NCBI GenBank assembly: GCA_016938795.1
Contig: JAFGTZ010000314.1
Coordinates: forward strand, 1 to 8,302
Source of the DNA: Chromatiaceae bacterium
GTDB lineage: Bacteria; Pseudomonadota; Gammaproteobacteria; Chromatiales; Chromatiaceae
Direction of reading: 5' to 3'
DNA length: 8,302 nucleotides
Of this stretch, positions 1 through 6,491 are shown in pieces. The translations under genes were made by a program, and so were the position numbers. The notes under the pieces were generated by a model that did not search any database, had not been told where the DNA came from, and worked only from the letters and a program-made list of their open reading frames with translations. Numbering within the stretch: position 1 is the first letter of the stretch; the number at the start of each line of letters is the position of its first letter.

Positions 1-81
1 GAGATGCAGCCCATCTATCTGCGCCATGACGAGATCCAGATTCTGGGGATTGTCTCGGCGGTGGTGCGCATGACCGACTGA
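1..81 (+). CDS. lexA: LexA-like repressor, C-terminal end only (partial)
   Basis: The first frame is open from the window edge to a TGA at 79-81 and gives 26 residues, including MQPIYLRHDEIQILG followed by a V-rich strand and VVR. The pattern of P-I, then a D/E-x-(V/I)-Q-(I/V)-LG strand, then V-x-A-V-V-R near the very end is typical of the last beta strands of the S24 (LexA/UmuD-like) autoproteolysis domain. LexA represses the SOS DNA-damage regulon and cleaves itself when RecA filaments form. The catalytic Ser/Lys pair and the DNA-binding domain lie outside the window, so a phage-type S24 repressor cannot be excluded. The gene converges on the NAGGN operon. No obvious U-tracted terminator follows it. 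Confidence 0.6.
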   Translation, partial: EMQPIYLRHDEIQILGIVSAVVRMTD

Positions 82-297
82 ACGGCCTTTCTGGCGTTCC
101 CCTGGCATTCCCCGCCCCAGTAGAGTTGCGGACTTCTTCTCAGAACAAGTCATTCCAGAATGTTCTAGATCATTCTGAAATGACTCAGAACAGGCTAGAT
201 GGTGTCGTCACAAGATGCGCCCCAGATGGCGACGCCGTCCGTGCGCATTGCGCACCGTTTCGTTAGCCTTCGAGCCTTGCGCTTGTGACGACACTCT
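82..297. other. Convergent intergenic region rich in inverted repeats
   Basis: These 216 bases separate the lexA-like gene from the end of the M42 peptidase gene, which is transcribed toward it. I see no coding region with a ribosome binding site. The first 60 bases are unremarkable. After that come a 38-bp imperfect palindrome (148-185), flanked by two copies of TCAGAACA (140-147 and 185-192), and then a larger inverted-repeat structure (193-303) with its own internal palindrome. Neither structure is followed by a clear run of T on either strand, so neither is a textbook intrinsic terminator, although both could end or stabilise transcripts. Confidence 0.7.
148..185. repeat. 38-bp imperfect palindrome
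   Basis: The left arm AGTCATTCCAGAATG (148-162) and right arm CATTCTGAAATGACT (171-185) are complementary over 15 positions with one mismatch (155/178). The 8-nt centre TTCTAGAT contains the palindrome TCTAGA. The single mismatch is C/A on the plus strand but becomes a G-U wobble in RNA from the minus strand, so an unbroken 15-bp stem forms only in transcripts coming off the NAGGN operon. Direct repeats of TCAGAACA flank it on both sides. It could be a 3'-end stabilising hairpin, a protein-binding site or a remnant of a small repeat family. The sequence does not decide among these. Confidence 0.75.
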
Positions 298-303
298 CTA
301 GCC
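193..303. repeat. 111-bp element with 22-nt inverted terminal repeats
   Basis: Arms at 193-214 and 282-303 are inverted copies matching at 20 of 22 positions; the core shared by both is GTGTCGTCACAAG. The 67-nt interior contains a perfect 15-bp palindrome, GTGCGCATTGCGCAC, at 241-255. The right arm overlaps the last six bases covering the stop codon (298-300) of the M42 peptidase gene. In plus-strand RNA one of the two mismatches becomes a G-U pair, so the fold is slightly better in transcripts running on from lexA. The immediate outer flanks show no target-site duplication. It may be a MITE-like insertion, a structured RNA or a long terminator-like hairpin. Confidence 0.7.
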
Positions 304-1407
304 CGGCAGTGTGGGGAAGCCGGCGCGCGGGCCCATGCCGTAGCGGTCGCGGCTGAAGAGCGGCGGCCCCTGCATGTAGACGCAGACCAGGCGGGCGAGC
401 GATTCGAGGGCGTCGAGATGGATGCGCTCGTAACCGTGCGAGGCATCGACCCCGAAGGTGACCAGGGCGGTGCGCACGTCGTTGCCGGCCTCCAGGGCGG
501 CGGCGCTGTCGGAGCGGTAGTAGCGGAAGACATCACGCTGGTGCGGGATGGCAAACTCCTGGCAGAGCTGGATGATGCGGTGCGTGAGGTGGTAATCGAA
601 GGGGCCGCTTTGGTCGGCCATGGCGATGGTGACGCCAAACTCGCTGGAGTTCTGGCCGGGCGCCGTGGTGCCGTTGTCGATGGTGAGCATCTCGGCGACA
701 TCCTGATGCAGCGCTGCCGAGGCGCCCGAGCCGACCTCCTCCGAGATGGTGAAGAGCGGATGGCAATCGACCGGCAGGGGCAGTCCCTCGCGCCGCACCG
801 CCTCGATGGCGGCGAGCAGCACGGCGGCGCCGGCCTTGTCGTCGAGATGGCGTGAGTTGATAAAGCCGGTGTCCGTCAGCTCGGGCGCGGTGTCGATAGC
901 CAGATAGTCGCCCACATGCACGCCAAGGCGCAGCAAATCCTCCAGGGTGCGCACCCGCGCGTCGATGCGAAACTCCACAAAGTCCCAGCCGCCCGGCTGG
1001 TTGTCGATCTCGGGGCCGAAGGTATGGCCCGAGGCCTTGAGCGGCAGAATGGTGCCGCGCCACTGGCCGGTGTCGGTAAAGAGCGTAGCGCGCGCGCCCT
1101 CGGCAAAGCGGGCGTTCCAGTGCCCGACCGGCACCAGTTGCAGCCGCCCGTTCTCTTTCAGCCCCTTGACCATGGCGCCCAGGGTGTCGATATGGGCGAC
1201 GATGGCGCGATCGGGCTGTGACACCCGCCCCTCCAGGGTGGCCCGGATGGCCCCGCGCCGGGTGAGTTCGAAGGGCACCTCAAGGCGTTCGAGCTGCTCG
1301 CAGACCAGATGCACCGCCCGATCGGTGTAGCCCGATGGACTGGGGGTAAAGAGCAGTTTCAGCAGCGTATCGACCAGATAGCTCGAATTAATGGCAGGCA
1401 GCTTCAC
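298..1407 (-). CDS. NAGGN-system M42 family metallopeptidase
   Basis: This 369-residue protein belongs to the M42 (glutamyl aminopeptidase/cellulase M-like) zinc peptidases, in the branch that accompanies NAGGN biosynthesis genes. Visible motifs are AHIDTLGAMV (71-80, metal ligand H72 with D74), RHLDDKAG (186-193, likely bridging Asp 189), SEEVGSG (222-228, general base E223 and metal ligand E224), TIDNG (242-246, metal ligand D244) and SHGYE (323-327, probable last ligand H324). All predicted di-metal ligands are present, so it should be active, in the cytoplasm since no signal peptide is seen. The start is GTG at 1405-1407, which overlaps the ngg stop codon as GTGA and has a good GGGAGGA ribosome binding site at 1414-1420. 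This implies translational coupling as the last gene of the operon. Its substrate is not known to me; NAGGN breakdown or processing of a precursor peptide are both possible. The stop codon lies inside the right arm of the 193-303 repeat. Confidence 0.9.
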   Translation of the reverse strand: MKLPAINSSYLVDTLLKLLFTPSPSGYTDRAVHLVCEQLERLEVPFELTRRGAIRATLEGRVSQPDRAIVAHIDTLGAMVKGLKENGRLQLVPVGHWNARFAEGARATLFTDTGQWRGTILPLKASGHTFGPEIDNQPGGWDFVEFRIDARVRTLEDLLRLGVHVGDYLAIDTAPELTDTGFINSRHLDDKAGAAVLLAAIEAVRREGLPLPVDCHPLFTISEEVGSGASAALHQDVAEMLTIDNGTTAPGQNSSEFGVTIAMADQSGPFDYHLTHRIIQLCQEFAIPHQRDVFRYYRSDSAAALEAGNDVRTALVTFGVDASHGYERIHLDALESLARLVCVYMQGPPLFSRDRYGMGPRAGFPTLPG

Positions 1408-3152
1408 GCACAGTCCTCCCGGCTCACGGTTCGCGGGAACAGCAGGTCAATGAAACGCTCGGCAGTCGGCTGTGGCTCATGATTGGCCAAACCCGGGCGC
1501 TCATTCGCCTCGATGATGACATAGTCGCGCCCGCCGACATGGGGCACGATGAAATCCAGCCCGGTGACTGGAATATCAAGCGCACGCGCGGCGGCGATGG
1601 CGGCCTCTTCCAGACAGGGATGCAGCTCGGCGGTGACGTCGTGAATGGTGCCGCCGGTGTGCAGATTGGCGGTTTTGCGCACCCGCAGCGGCTCGCCCTC
1701 AGGCAGCGTCTGGTCAAGCTCGTAGCCGGCCTGACCGACACAGCGGCGGGTTTCCTCATCAAGCGGAATGCTGCTCTCGCCACCCGTGGCGGCGCGCCGG
1801 CGACGGCTCTGGATCTGGATAAGCTCGCGGATGCTGTGACGCCCGGTGCCCACCACCTGGGCCGGACGCCGCACGGCGGCGGCCACCACATTGAAGTCGA
1901 TGACGATAATGCGCAGATCCTCGCCCTCGACATATTCCTCCAGAATCACCGTCTCGCAGATCCGCCGCGCCGTCGCGATGGCGCTCTCGAGCGTCTCGGG
2001 GTCGCGCACATCGACGCTGATGCCCGCGCCCTGCTCGCCGCGCGCGGGTTTTACCACCAGAGAACCCACCCGCGAGAGAAAGGCCTCGGCCTGATCGAGC
2101 GCCTCGACCCGCACCTGCTCGGGTACGCGCAGCCCGGCCTGACGCAGCAGGCGATGCGTGACCGCCTTGTCGTCGCAGCGACTCATGGCCACGGCGCTGG
2201 TCAGTTCGCTCAGACTCTCGCGGCAGACGATGCGCCGCCCCCCGAGCACCAGCGCGAAATAGCCCGCCTCGGCATCGAGCACCTCGACGCAGATACCGCG
2301 CCGGCGCGCCTCGTCGATAATAATGCGAGCATAGGGGTTGAGATCGGCCTCGGGCTCGCGCCCGATGAACAGCGGCTCGTTGAAGGCGTTCTTGTTCTTG
2401 AGCGCAAAGGCGGGAATGCGCTCGAAGCCGAGCTTTTGATAGAGCCGAATGGCGTGTTCATTATCGTGGATGACCGAGAGGTCGAGAAAGGCCCGCCCGC
2501 GTGCCTGATAGTATTCCGCCACCTGACGCACTAGCGCCTCGCCAATGCCCGGATAGGGCGCCTGGGCATCGACCGCGAGCGCCCAGAGACTGGCGCCGTT
2601 CTCGGGATCCTGAAAGGCGCTGACATGATCCACACCATTGACCGCGCCCAGCAGACTGCCATCCTGTTCATCCTCGGCCACCCAGTAGGTGAGAATGCGC
2701 GAGGTGCGCTGGCGCCAGATGAAATCCGCGCCCGGAGGCACCATGCGCCGGCTGGTGTAGAGCCGCTGGATGGCCTCGGCATCGGCGTGACTGTTGAGCA
2801 GGCGCACATGAAACCCCTTGGGGCGGCGCTGGCAGGACTGATAACGCTCGAACCAGAGCCGGAAGGTATGCGAGGGGTCGAGAAAGAGATCCTGGGGCGC
2901 GTAGGAAAGCACCACATGGGGATCGTTGAGATAGAGCGCCACGTCGCGCCGCCCGGGGCGCTCGTCCTGGAGTGCGCGGGCAAGTTCCGCCGGATCGGTG
3001 AAGGTCTGCCCGAAGAGCAGACGCCCCCAGCCGCAATCGACCGAGGCCGAGCGGCCCAGACTGTGGTCGGCGCGCGGGCGCCGATCCCAGTTCTTGACCG
3101 AAGGGGCGCGGCTGCGTTCGAGACGGTGATGAATGCGCTCTTTGCTGCTCAT
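1404..3152 (-). CDS. ngg: N-acetylglutaminylglutamine synthetase (GNAT/ATP-grasp fusion)
   Basis: This 582-residue two-domain enzyme makes the dipeptide N-acetylglutaminylglutamine, the precursor of the osmoprotectant NAGGN. Residues about 115-250 form a GNAT acetyltransferase domain: a beta-4 strand region LWALAVDAQAPYPGIGEAL (189-207) with a divergent acetyl-CoA loop, then DNEHAIRLYQKLGFERI (230-246). Residues about 300-572 form an ATP-grasp ligase resembling cyanophycin and glutathione synthetases: VVKPARGEQGAGI (366-378), EEYVEGEDLR (405-414) and the metal-binding IIEANERPGL (546-555). The first 110 residues are family-specific and I cannot assign them to a known fold. The ATG at 3152 has AGGAGGA at 3161-3167, eight bases upstream. 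The gene starts 43 bases after the asnO stop and overlaps the peptidase start by four bases. The known function comes from work on Sinorhizobium and Pseudomonas homologues; the assignment here rests on domain order and operon context. Confidence 0.93.
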   Translation of the reverse strand: MSSKERIHHRLERSRAPSVKNWDRRPRADHSLGRSASVDCGWGRLLFGQTFTDPAELARALQDERPGRRDVALYLNDPHVVLSYAPQDLFLDPSHTFRLWFERYQSCQRRPKGFHVRLLNSHADAEAIQRLYTSRRMVPPGADFIWRQRTSRILTYWVAEDEQDGSLLGAVNGVDHVSAFQDPENGASLWALAVDAQAPYPGIGEALVRQVAEYYQARGRAFLDLSVIHDNEHAIRLYQKLGFERIPAFALKNKNAFNEPLFIGREPEADLNPYARIIIDEARRRGICVEVLDAEAGYFALVLGGRRIVCRESLSELTSAVAMSRCDDKAVTHRLLRQAGLRVPEQVRVEALDQAEAFLSRVGSLVVKPARGEQGAGISVDVRDPETLESAIATARRICETVILEEYVEGEDLRIIVIDFNVVAAAVRRPAQVVGTGRHSIRELIQIQSRRRRAATGGESSIPLDEETRRCVGQAGYELDQTLPEGEPLRVRKTANLHTGGTIHDVTAELHPCLEEAAIAAARALDIPVTGLDFIVPHVGGRDYVIIEANERPGLANHEPQPTAERFIDLLFPRTVSREDCA

Positions 3153-3195
3153 GCCGGATGTCCTCCTGCGTCACTGCCTGGTTCATCCAAAAGGG

Positions 3196-4971
3196 TCATA
3201 CCCCTTGTTCCTGAAGCCACAGCTCCAGCAACGCCAACTGCCAGAGCTTGGAGCCGCGCAGCGGGGTGAGATGCGCCTCCGGCGCGGCCAGCAGTTCGTC
3301 CACATAGGCGGCCTGAAACAGACCCCGTTCACGCGCGCGGGGGGCATGCAGCACATCGCGCATCATCTCCAGCACCGCACCGCGCGGGTACTTGAGCGCC
3401 GGCACGGGGAAATAGCCCTTGGGCCGGTCGATCACCTCGCGCGGAATCACGCGCCGCCCAACCGCCTTGAGCACGCCTTTGCCGTCATCGCACAGCTTGA
3501 AGTCATCGGGCATGCGGGCGGCCAGCTCGACCAGCTCATGGTCGAGAAAGGGCACCCGCGCCTCCAACCCCCAGGCCATGGTCATGTTATCGACCCGCTT
3601 GACCGGATCATCGACCAGCATGATCTGCTGGTCGAGACGCAGCGCCTTATCGACCGGCGCATCCGCGCCCGGCTGGCCAAAGTGCGCGGCGATGAAGGCG
3701 CGGCTGTGATCCGCGCCATGAAAGCGCGGATCGACCGCACGGCAATAATCCGCATGCGAGCGGTCGCAGAAGGCGCGCGCATAGTCCTCCGCCGGGTTCT
3801 GGCTGCCCACCATGGGCGGATACCAGTGATAGCCGGCGAACACCTCATCGGCGCCCTGCCCGCTTTGCACCACCTTCACATGCTTCGACACCTCGTGCGA
3901 GAGCAGATAGAAGCCGATGACATCGTGGCTGACCATGGGCTCGGACATGGCGCGCACACAGCCGGGCAGCTCGGGGAGCAGGCGCGCGGTTGAATCGACG
4001 CGGATCTTGTGGTGCTCGGTGCCATAGTGGCGCGCGATGAGGTCGGAATACTGGAACTCATCGCCCACCTCCTCGCCGACACTCTCAAAGCCCACCGAGA
4101 AGGTGTTGAGACCCCGCTGCCCCTGTTCGGCGAGCAGCCCCACGATGAGGCTCGAATCGAGCCCCCCAGAAAGCAGCACGCCCACATCCACATCGGCCAC
4201 CAGACGGCGCTCGACGGCGGTGCGCAGACTCCCGAGCACGCGCTCCTGCCAGTCCTCGAAGCTGAGCGCGCGCTCGTCGTCCGGGGTTTCGAACAGAGGC
4301 TGCCAGTAGCGCTCATCACGCTCGCGCCCATCGGGCTCGATGACGCGGATGGTGGCGGGCGGGAGCTTGCGCACCCCCTTGAGGATGGTGTGGGGCGCGG
4401 GCACCACGGCATGAAAGTGCATGTAGTGGTGAAGGGCCACGGGGTCGATGTCGGTGTCGATGCCGCCCCCGGCGAGCAGCGCGGGCAGGGTTGAGGCAAA
4501 GCGCAAAGCACCCGGTGTGGCGGCGAGATAGAGCGGCTTGATGCCGAGCCGGTCGCGCGCGAGCGTCAGACGGCCCGAGTCGCGCTCGGCGATGGCGAAG
4601 GCGAACATGCCGTGGAAACGCTCGACACAGCGCGCGCCCCAGGCATGAAAGGCCTTGAGCACCACCTCGGTGTCGCCGTGCGAAAAAAAGGCATAGCCCT
4701 TGGCCTCAAGCTCGGCGCGCAAGGCACGGTAATTGTAGATACAGCCGTTAAAGGCGATGGAGAGCCCCAGGGCGCTATCGACCATGGGCTGGGCGGAATG
4801 GGGGCTGAGGTCGATGATGGAGAGCCGACGGTGGGCGAGGCATACCCCGCCCTGCTGCCAGAATCCCTGACCATCAGGGCCGCGCGGGGCGAGCGCGGCA
4901 TTCATGGCCGCCAGCGCACCGAGATCGAGCGGGCGCGTGTCAAACCGGATTTCACCACAGAAACCACACAT
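3196..4971 (-). CDS. asnO: N-acetylglutaminylglutamine amidotransferase (asparagine synthase family)
   Basis: This protein converts the C-terminal carboxylate of N-acetylglutaminylglutamine to the amide, using ammonia from glutamine and ATP, as the last step of NAGGN synthesis. I start it at ATG 4969-4971, giving 591 residues. Class II glutamine amidotransferases need a nucleophilic Cys right after the initiator Met, and here the protein begins MCGFCGE with a strong AAGGAGGA site just upstream. The frame stays open 29 codons further up (to 5058), but that extension would bury Cys2. N-terminal glutaminase motifs are RRLSIIDLS (48-56), AFNGCIYN (73-80) and GDTE (99-102). The synthetase half has the PP-loop SGGLDSS (268-274), SGQGADEVFAGY (370-381) and EARVPFLDHEL (470-480). 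It resembles asparagine synthetase B, but the downstream ngg and M42 genes identify the NAGGN type. It is the first gene of the operon, divergent from folE. Confidence 0.93.
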   Translation of the reverse strand: MCGFCGEIRFDTRPLDLGALAAMNAALAPRGPDGQGFWQQGGVCLAHRRLSIIDLSPHSAQPMVDSALGLSIAFNGCIYNYRALRAELEAKGYAFFSHGDTEVVLKAFHAWGARCVERFHGMFAFAIAERDSGRLTLARDRLGIKPLYLAATPGALRFASTLPALLAGGGIDTDIDPVALHHYMHFHAVVPAPHTILKGVRKLPPATIRVIEPDGRERDERYWQPLFETPDDERALSFEDWQERVLGSLRTAVERRLVADVDVGVLLSGGLDSSLIVGLLAEQGQRGLNTFSVGFESVGEEVGDEFQYSDLIARHYGTEHHKIRVDSTARLLPELPGCVRAMSEPMVSHDVIGFYLLSHEVSKHVKVVQSGQGADEVFAGYHWYPPMVGSQNPAEDYARAFCDRSHADYCRAVDPRFHGADHSRAFIAAHFGQPGADAPVDKALRLDQQIMLVDDPVKRVDNMTMAWGLEARVPFLDHELVELAARMPDDFKLCDDGKGVLKAVGRRVIPREVIDRPKGYFPVPALKYPRGAVLEMMRDVLHAPRARERGLFQAAYVDELLAAPEAHLTPLRGSKLWQLALLELWLQEQGV

Positions 4972-4977
4972 GGGCGT

Positions 4978-4985
4978 TCCTCCTT
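4978..4985 (-). promoter_or_regulatory. Ribosome binding site that fixes the asnO start
   Basis: On the minus strand AAGGAGGA lies six bases upstream of the ATG at 4969-4971. It is a near-perfect Shine-Dalgarno sequence and, with the required Cys2, excludes the longer open frame that begins at 5058. Confidence 0.85.
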
Positions 4986-5260
4986 CTGGACTGGCTTCGA
5001 GGTTGAGCGAAGACATCCACGGCAGGCACGCACTCAGGGTGGGCGCACTGACGGCCAAGAGACGGGGCTAACTGGCTAACCAACCGCTGGCGGTCGGGCG
5101 CGCCAGGGCCGCGCGCAATCACAGACCCCGCTCCGCCGGGGGCGTCATGCCGGGCAGGGGAAGGCCGGCACTCGGGGCAAGGAAAGAGACAGGACCGATC
5201 GGCTGATCACTCATGGCCTTTCGTCCGCAGATCTGAACTTTTCGCGACAATTCGCCACTC

Positions 5261-5288
5261 ATTGTACCGGAACAGTGGGCCATGTTCC
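5261..5288 (-). promoter_or_regulatory. Candidate asnO operon promoter with overlapping dyad
   Basis: Read on the minus strand, TACAAT (5261-5266) matches the -10 consensus at five of six positions. The corresponding -35 position, TGGAAC, is poor (three of six). Just upstream of the -10, covering the spacer and reaching the -35, is a perfect inverted repeat GGAACA-N8-TGTTCC (5269-5288). A weak -35 combined with a dyad at that position suits an activated or repressed promoter, and osmotic control of NAGGN operons is known in other bacteria. The predicted leader of about 280 bases is long, so the true promoter may lie closer to asnO. Confidence 0.3.
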
Positions 5289-5404
5289 AGGCAAGTGGAC
5301 AAGGCTTCCCTTTCGCCAGGCGCATCCCCATTCTGAATCCATGCCACGGCGCCCTCAAATGGACGCTCTTCATGCCACGTTTTTATTGATAGGGACAGGC
5401 AACA

Positions 5405-6043
5405 ATGACAGAACACGCCAAGGTGTCGAGCATACTGGCACAGAGTCATTACGCGGGCAGCCTCGATGCCGAATCCGAGGAGGAGGTCTATGACGCGCGC
5501 AAGGAGGCCCTGGTGCATAGTCTGCTGGAGGAGATCGGCGAAGACCCGGAGCGCGAAGGGTTGCGCCGCACCCCGCTGCGCGTGGCCAAGGCGCTCGATT
5601 TTCTCACCAGCGGCTACCAGATGTCGGCCGAGGACATCATCAAGAAGGCGCTCTTCGAGGAGGATGTGCGCGAGATGGTGATCGTGCGCGACATCGAGTT
5701 CTATTCGATGTGCGAACACCACATGCTGCCCTTCTTCGGTCATGCCCATGTGGGCTATCTGCCCAACGGCAAGGTGGTAGGGCTGAGCAAGATCGCCCGC
5801 GTGGTCGATGTCTTCGCGCGCCGCCTCCAGGTGCAGGAGCGCCTGACCAATCAGGTGGCCGACGCCCTCATGGAACATCTGGAGCCGCACGGCGTGGCGG
5901 TGGTCATGGAGGCCAGCCACACCTGCATGATGATGCGCGGGGTGCAGAAACAGCAAAGCACCACGGTCTCGAGCGCCATGCGCGGCAGCTTCGACTCGGA
6001 CGCGCGCACCCGGGGCGAGTTCATGAGCTTTATTCGGCGCTGA
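5405..6043 (+). CDS. folE: GTP cyclohydrolase I (type IA)
   Basis: This 212-residue homodecameric cytoplasmic enzyme converts GTP to 7,8-dihydroneopterin triphosphate, the first step of tetrahydrofolate synthesis and also of queuosine-type deazapurines. The zinc site is intact: C103 and H106 in SMCEHHM (101-107) and C174 in SHTCMMMRG (171-179). The probable catalytic histidines H105 and H172 are present too. Other family motifs are EDPEREGLRRTP (46-57), GLSKIARVVDVFARRLQVQE (126-145) and the GVQKQQSTTVSS segment (179-190). Length is typical for a bacterial FolE (E. coli 222). The ATG at 5405 has an upstream AGGGACAGG. It appears monocistronic, with tandem hairpins 77 bases after the stop. It is divergent from the NAGGN operon, with no evident metabolic link. 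Confidence 0.97.
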   Translation: MTEHAKVSSILAQSHYAGSLDAESEEEVYDARKEALVHSLLEEIGEDPEREGLRRTPLRVAKALDFLTSGYQMSAEDIIKKALFEEDVREMVIVRDIEFYSMCEHHMLPFFGHAHVGYLPNGKVVGLSKIARVVDVFARRLQVQERLTNQVADALMEHLEPHGVAVVMEASHTCMMMRGVQKQQSTTVSSAMRGSFDSDARTRGEFMSFIRR

Positions 6044-6119
6044 AGCCGCTCCAAGAGGCGCGACGCCGTCCATCGCGACTCGCTGCCCGCGAGCAATCCC
6101 GACCCGGCGCGCCTCAAGT

Positions 6120-6137
6120 CCCGCTCTTTAGGGCGGG
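6120..6137 (+). repeat. Hairpin resembling an IS200/IS605 right end
   Basis: CCCGCTC (6120-6126), loop TTTA and GGGCGGG (6131-6137) form a 7-bp stem with one G-U pair, preceded by TCAAGT. Hairpins of this shape, with a CTTTAG apex closing on a GGGCGGG arm, are common at the right ends of IS200/IS605-type elements just downstream of tnpB, where they belong to the guide-RNA (omega RNA) region. No tnpB is detectable in this window, so this would be a solitary remnant. It may instead be a simple folE 3' hairpin; there is no T run after it. Confidence 0.4.
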
Positions 6138-6163
6138 CAGTGCACGGCGCTCGTCACGCACTG
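6138..6163 (+). repeat. Second hairpin directly following the first
   Basis: CAGTGC (6138-6143) and GCACTG (6158-6163) are perfect inverted copies separated by 14 bases, starting at the very next base after the 6120-6137 hairpin. Together they form a tandem stem-loop downstream of folE that could protect or end its transcript. Confidence 0.4.
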
Positions 6164-6481
6164 GGAGGCTTCTTGGTTCGGTTCGCGTGCCGTTCAAGCC
6201 TCTCGGCGACTCGCCACCCTGCGTGCAAAATCAGGGAATTCCCTATCCACAGATTCAGTCAAAGCGATATAGCATTATTTCTCATTTTGGTGCGCATCGA
6301 TCGCTGGCGCTGACCTGCCTCCGGCGGGCTGGCAGAAGACAGCACGGGATCCTGGGCGCGCAAGGTCGATGCGCATCAAGCCCCATCTTGCATGAGAACA
6401 GGACACTGCGGGACAAGACGCACCTCAGTCCATCACCAAGAACAAAAACAGCACAGCCTCCAGGCGAATAGTCGTGCTTGC

Positions 6482-6485
6482 GGAG
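6482..6485 (+). promoter_or_regulatory. Ribosome binding site choosing the start of the PAS/GGDEF gene
   Basis: GGAG lies six bases before ATG 6492 and favours it over the in-frame GTG at 6474. Confidence 0.55.
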
Positions 6486-6491
6486 ACCCCT

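Larger units (their letters stand above)
4972..5404. other. Divergent promoter region between asnO and folE
   Basis: These 433 non-coding bases lie between two divergently transcribed genes and must carry both promoters. The half near asnO (4990-5200) is GC-rich. It holds a short direct repeat of GGCTAAC (5066-5072 and 5074-5080) and an inverted repeat CTGGCG-N8-CGCCAG (5087-5106), both possibly chance. The half near folE is less GC-rich and contains the clearest signals: a minus-strand TACAAT (5261-5266) and the dyad at 5269-5288. For folE, a weak ATGGAC-17-TTTATT pair (5359-5387) is the only arrangement I can offer, and it is not convincing. The folE start has a modest AGGGACAGG ribosome binding site at 5391-5399. 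Confidence 0.7.
6044..6491. other. Non-coding region between folE and the PAS/GGDEF gene
   Basis: In these 448 bases I see no gene with a supportable start or recognisable product; the open frames crossing it lack sensible protein character. It contains the tandem hairpins at 6120-6163, a 12-bp perfect palindrome AGGGAATTCCCT (6233-6244), and an AT-rich stretch (about 6225-6290, including GATATAGCATTATTT) that is the likeliest place for the promoter of the downstream gene. There is also a 10-bp palindrome GATGCGCATC (6368-6377), whose half TGCGCATCGA recurs at 6291-6300. I cannot assign definite -35 and -10 boxes. Confidence 0.6.

Noticed and set aside
154..180. Alternating TTC/GAA blocks resembling a eukaryotic heat-shock element
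   Set aside because: The genes are plainly bacterial and the pattern is a by-product of the palindrome.
120..192. LexA (SOS) box near the lexA-like gene
   Set aside because: No CTGT-N8-ACAG arrangement is present, and the region is downstream of the gene, not upstream.
193..303. Integron attC site
   Set aside because: The arms lack the GTTRRRY and RYYYAAC core sites at their ends, and there is no integrase or cassette context.
4972..5058. Longer asnO start at 5058 adding 29 residues
   Set aside because: It would bury the catalytic Cys that must follow the initiator Met, and the strong ribosome binding site fits ATG 4971.
5087..5106. Inverted repeat CTGGCG-N8-CGCCAG as an operator
   Set aside because: Six-base GC arms are expected by chance in this GC-rich stretch, and nothing nearby resembles a promoter.
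5119..5214. A 31-codon minus-strand leader ORF (begins MSDQPIGPVSF) upstream of asnO
   Set aside because: Its start codon is only two bases after an AAAGG, too close for a working ribosome binding site. Its proline-rich sequence has no recognisable family. It lies downstream of the candidate promoter, so it remains a weak possibility only.
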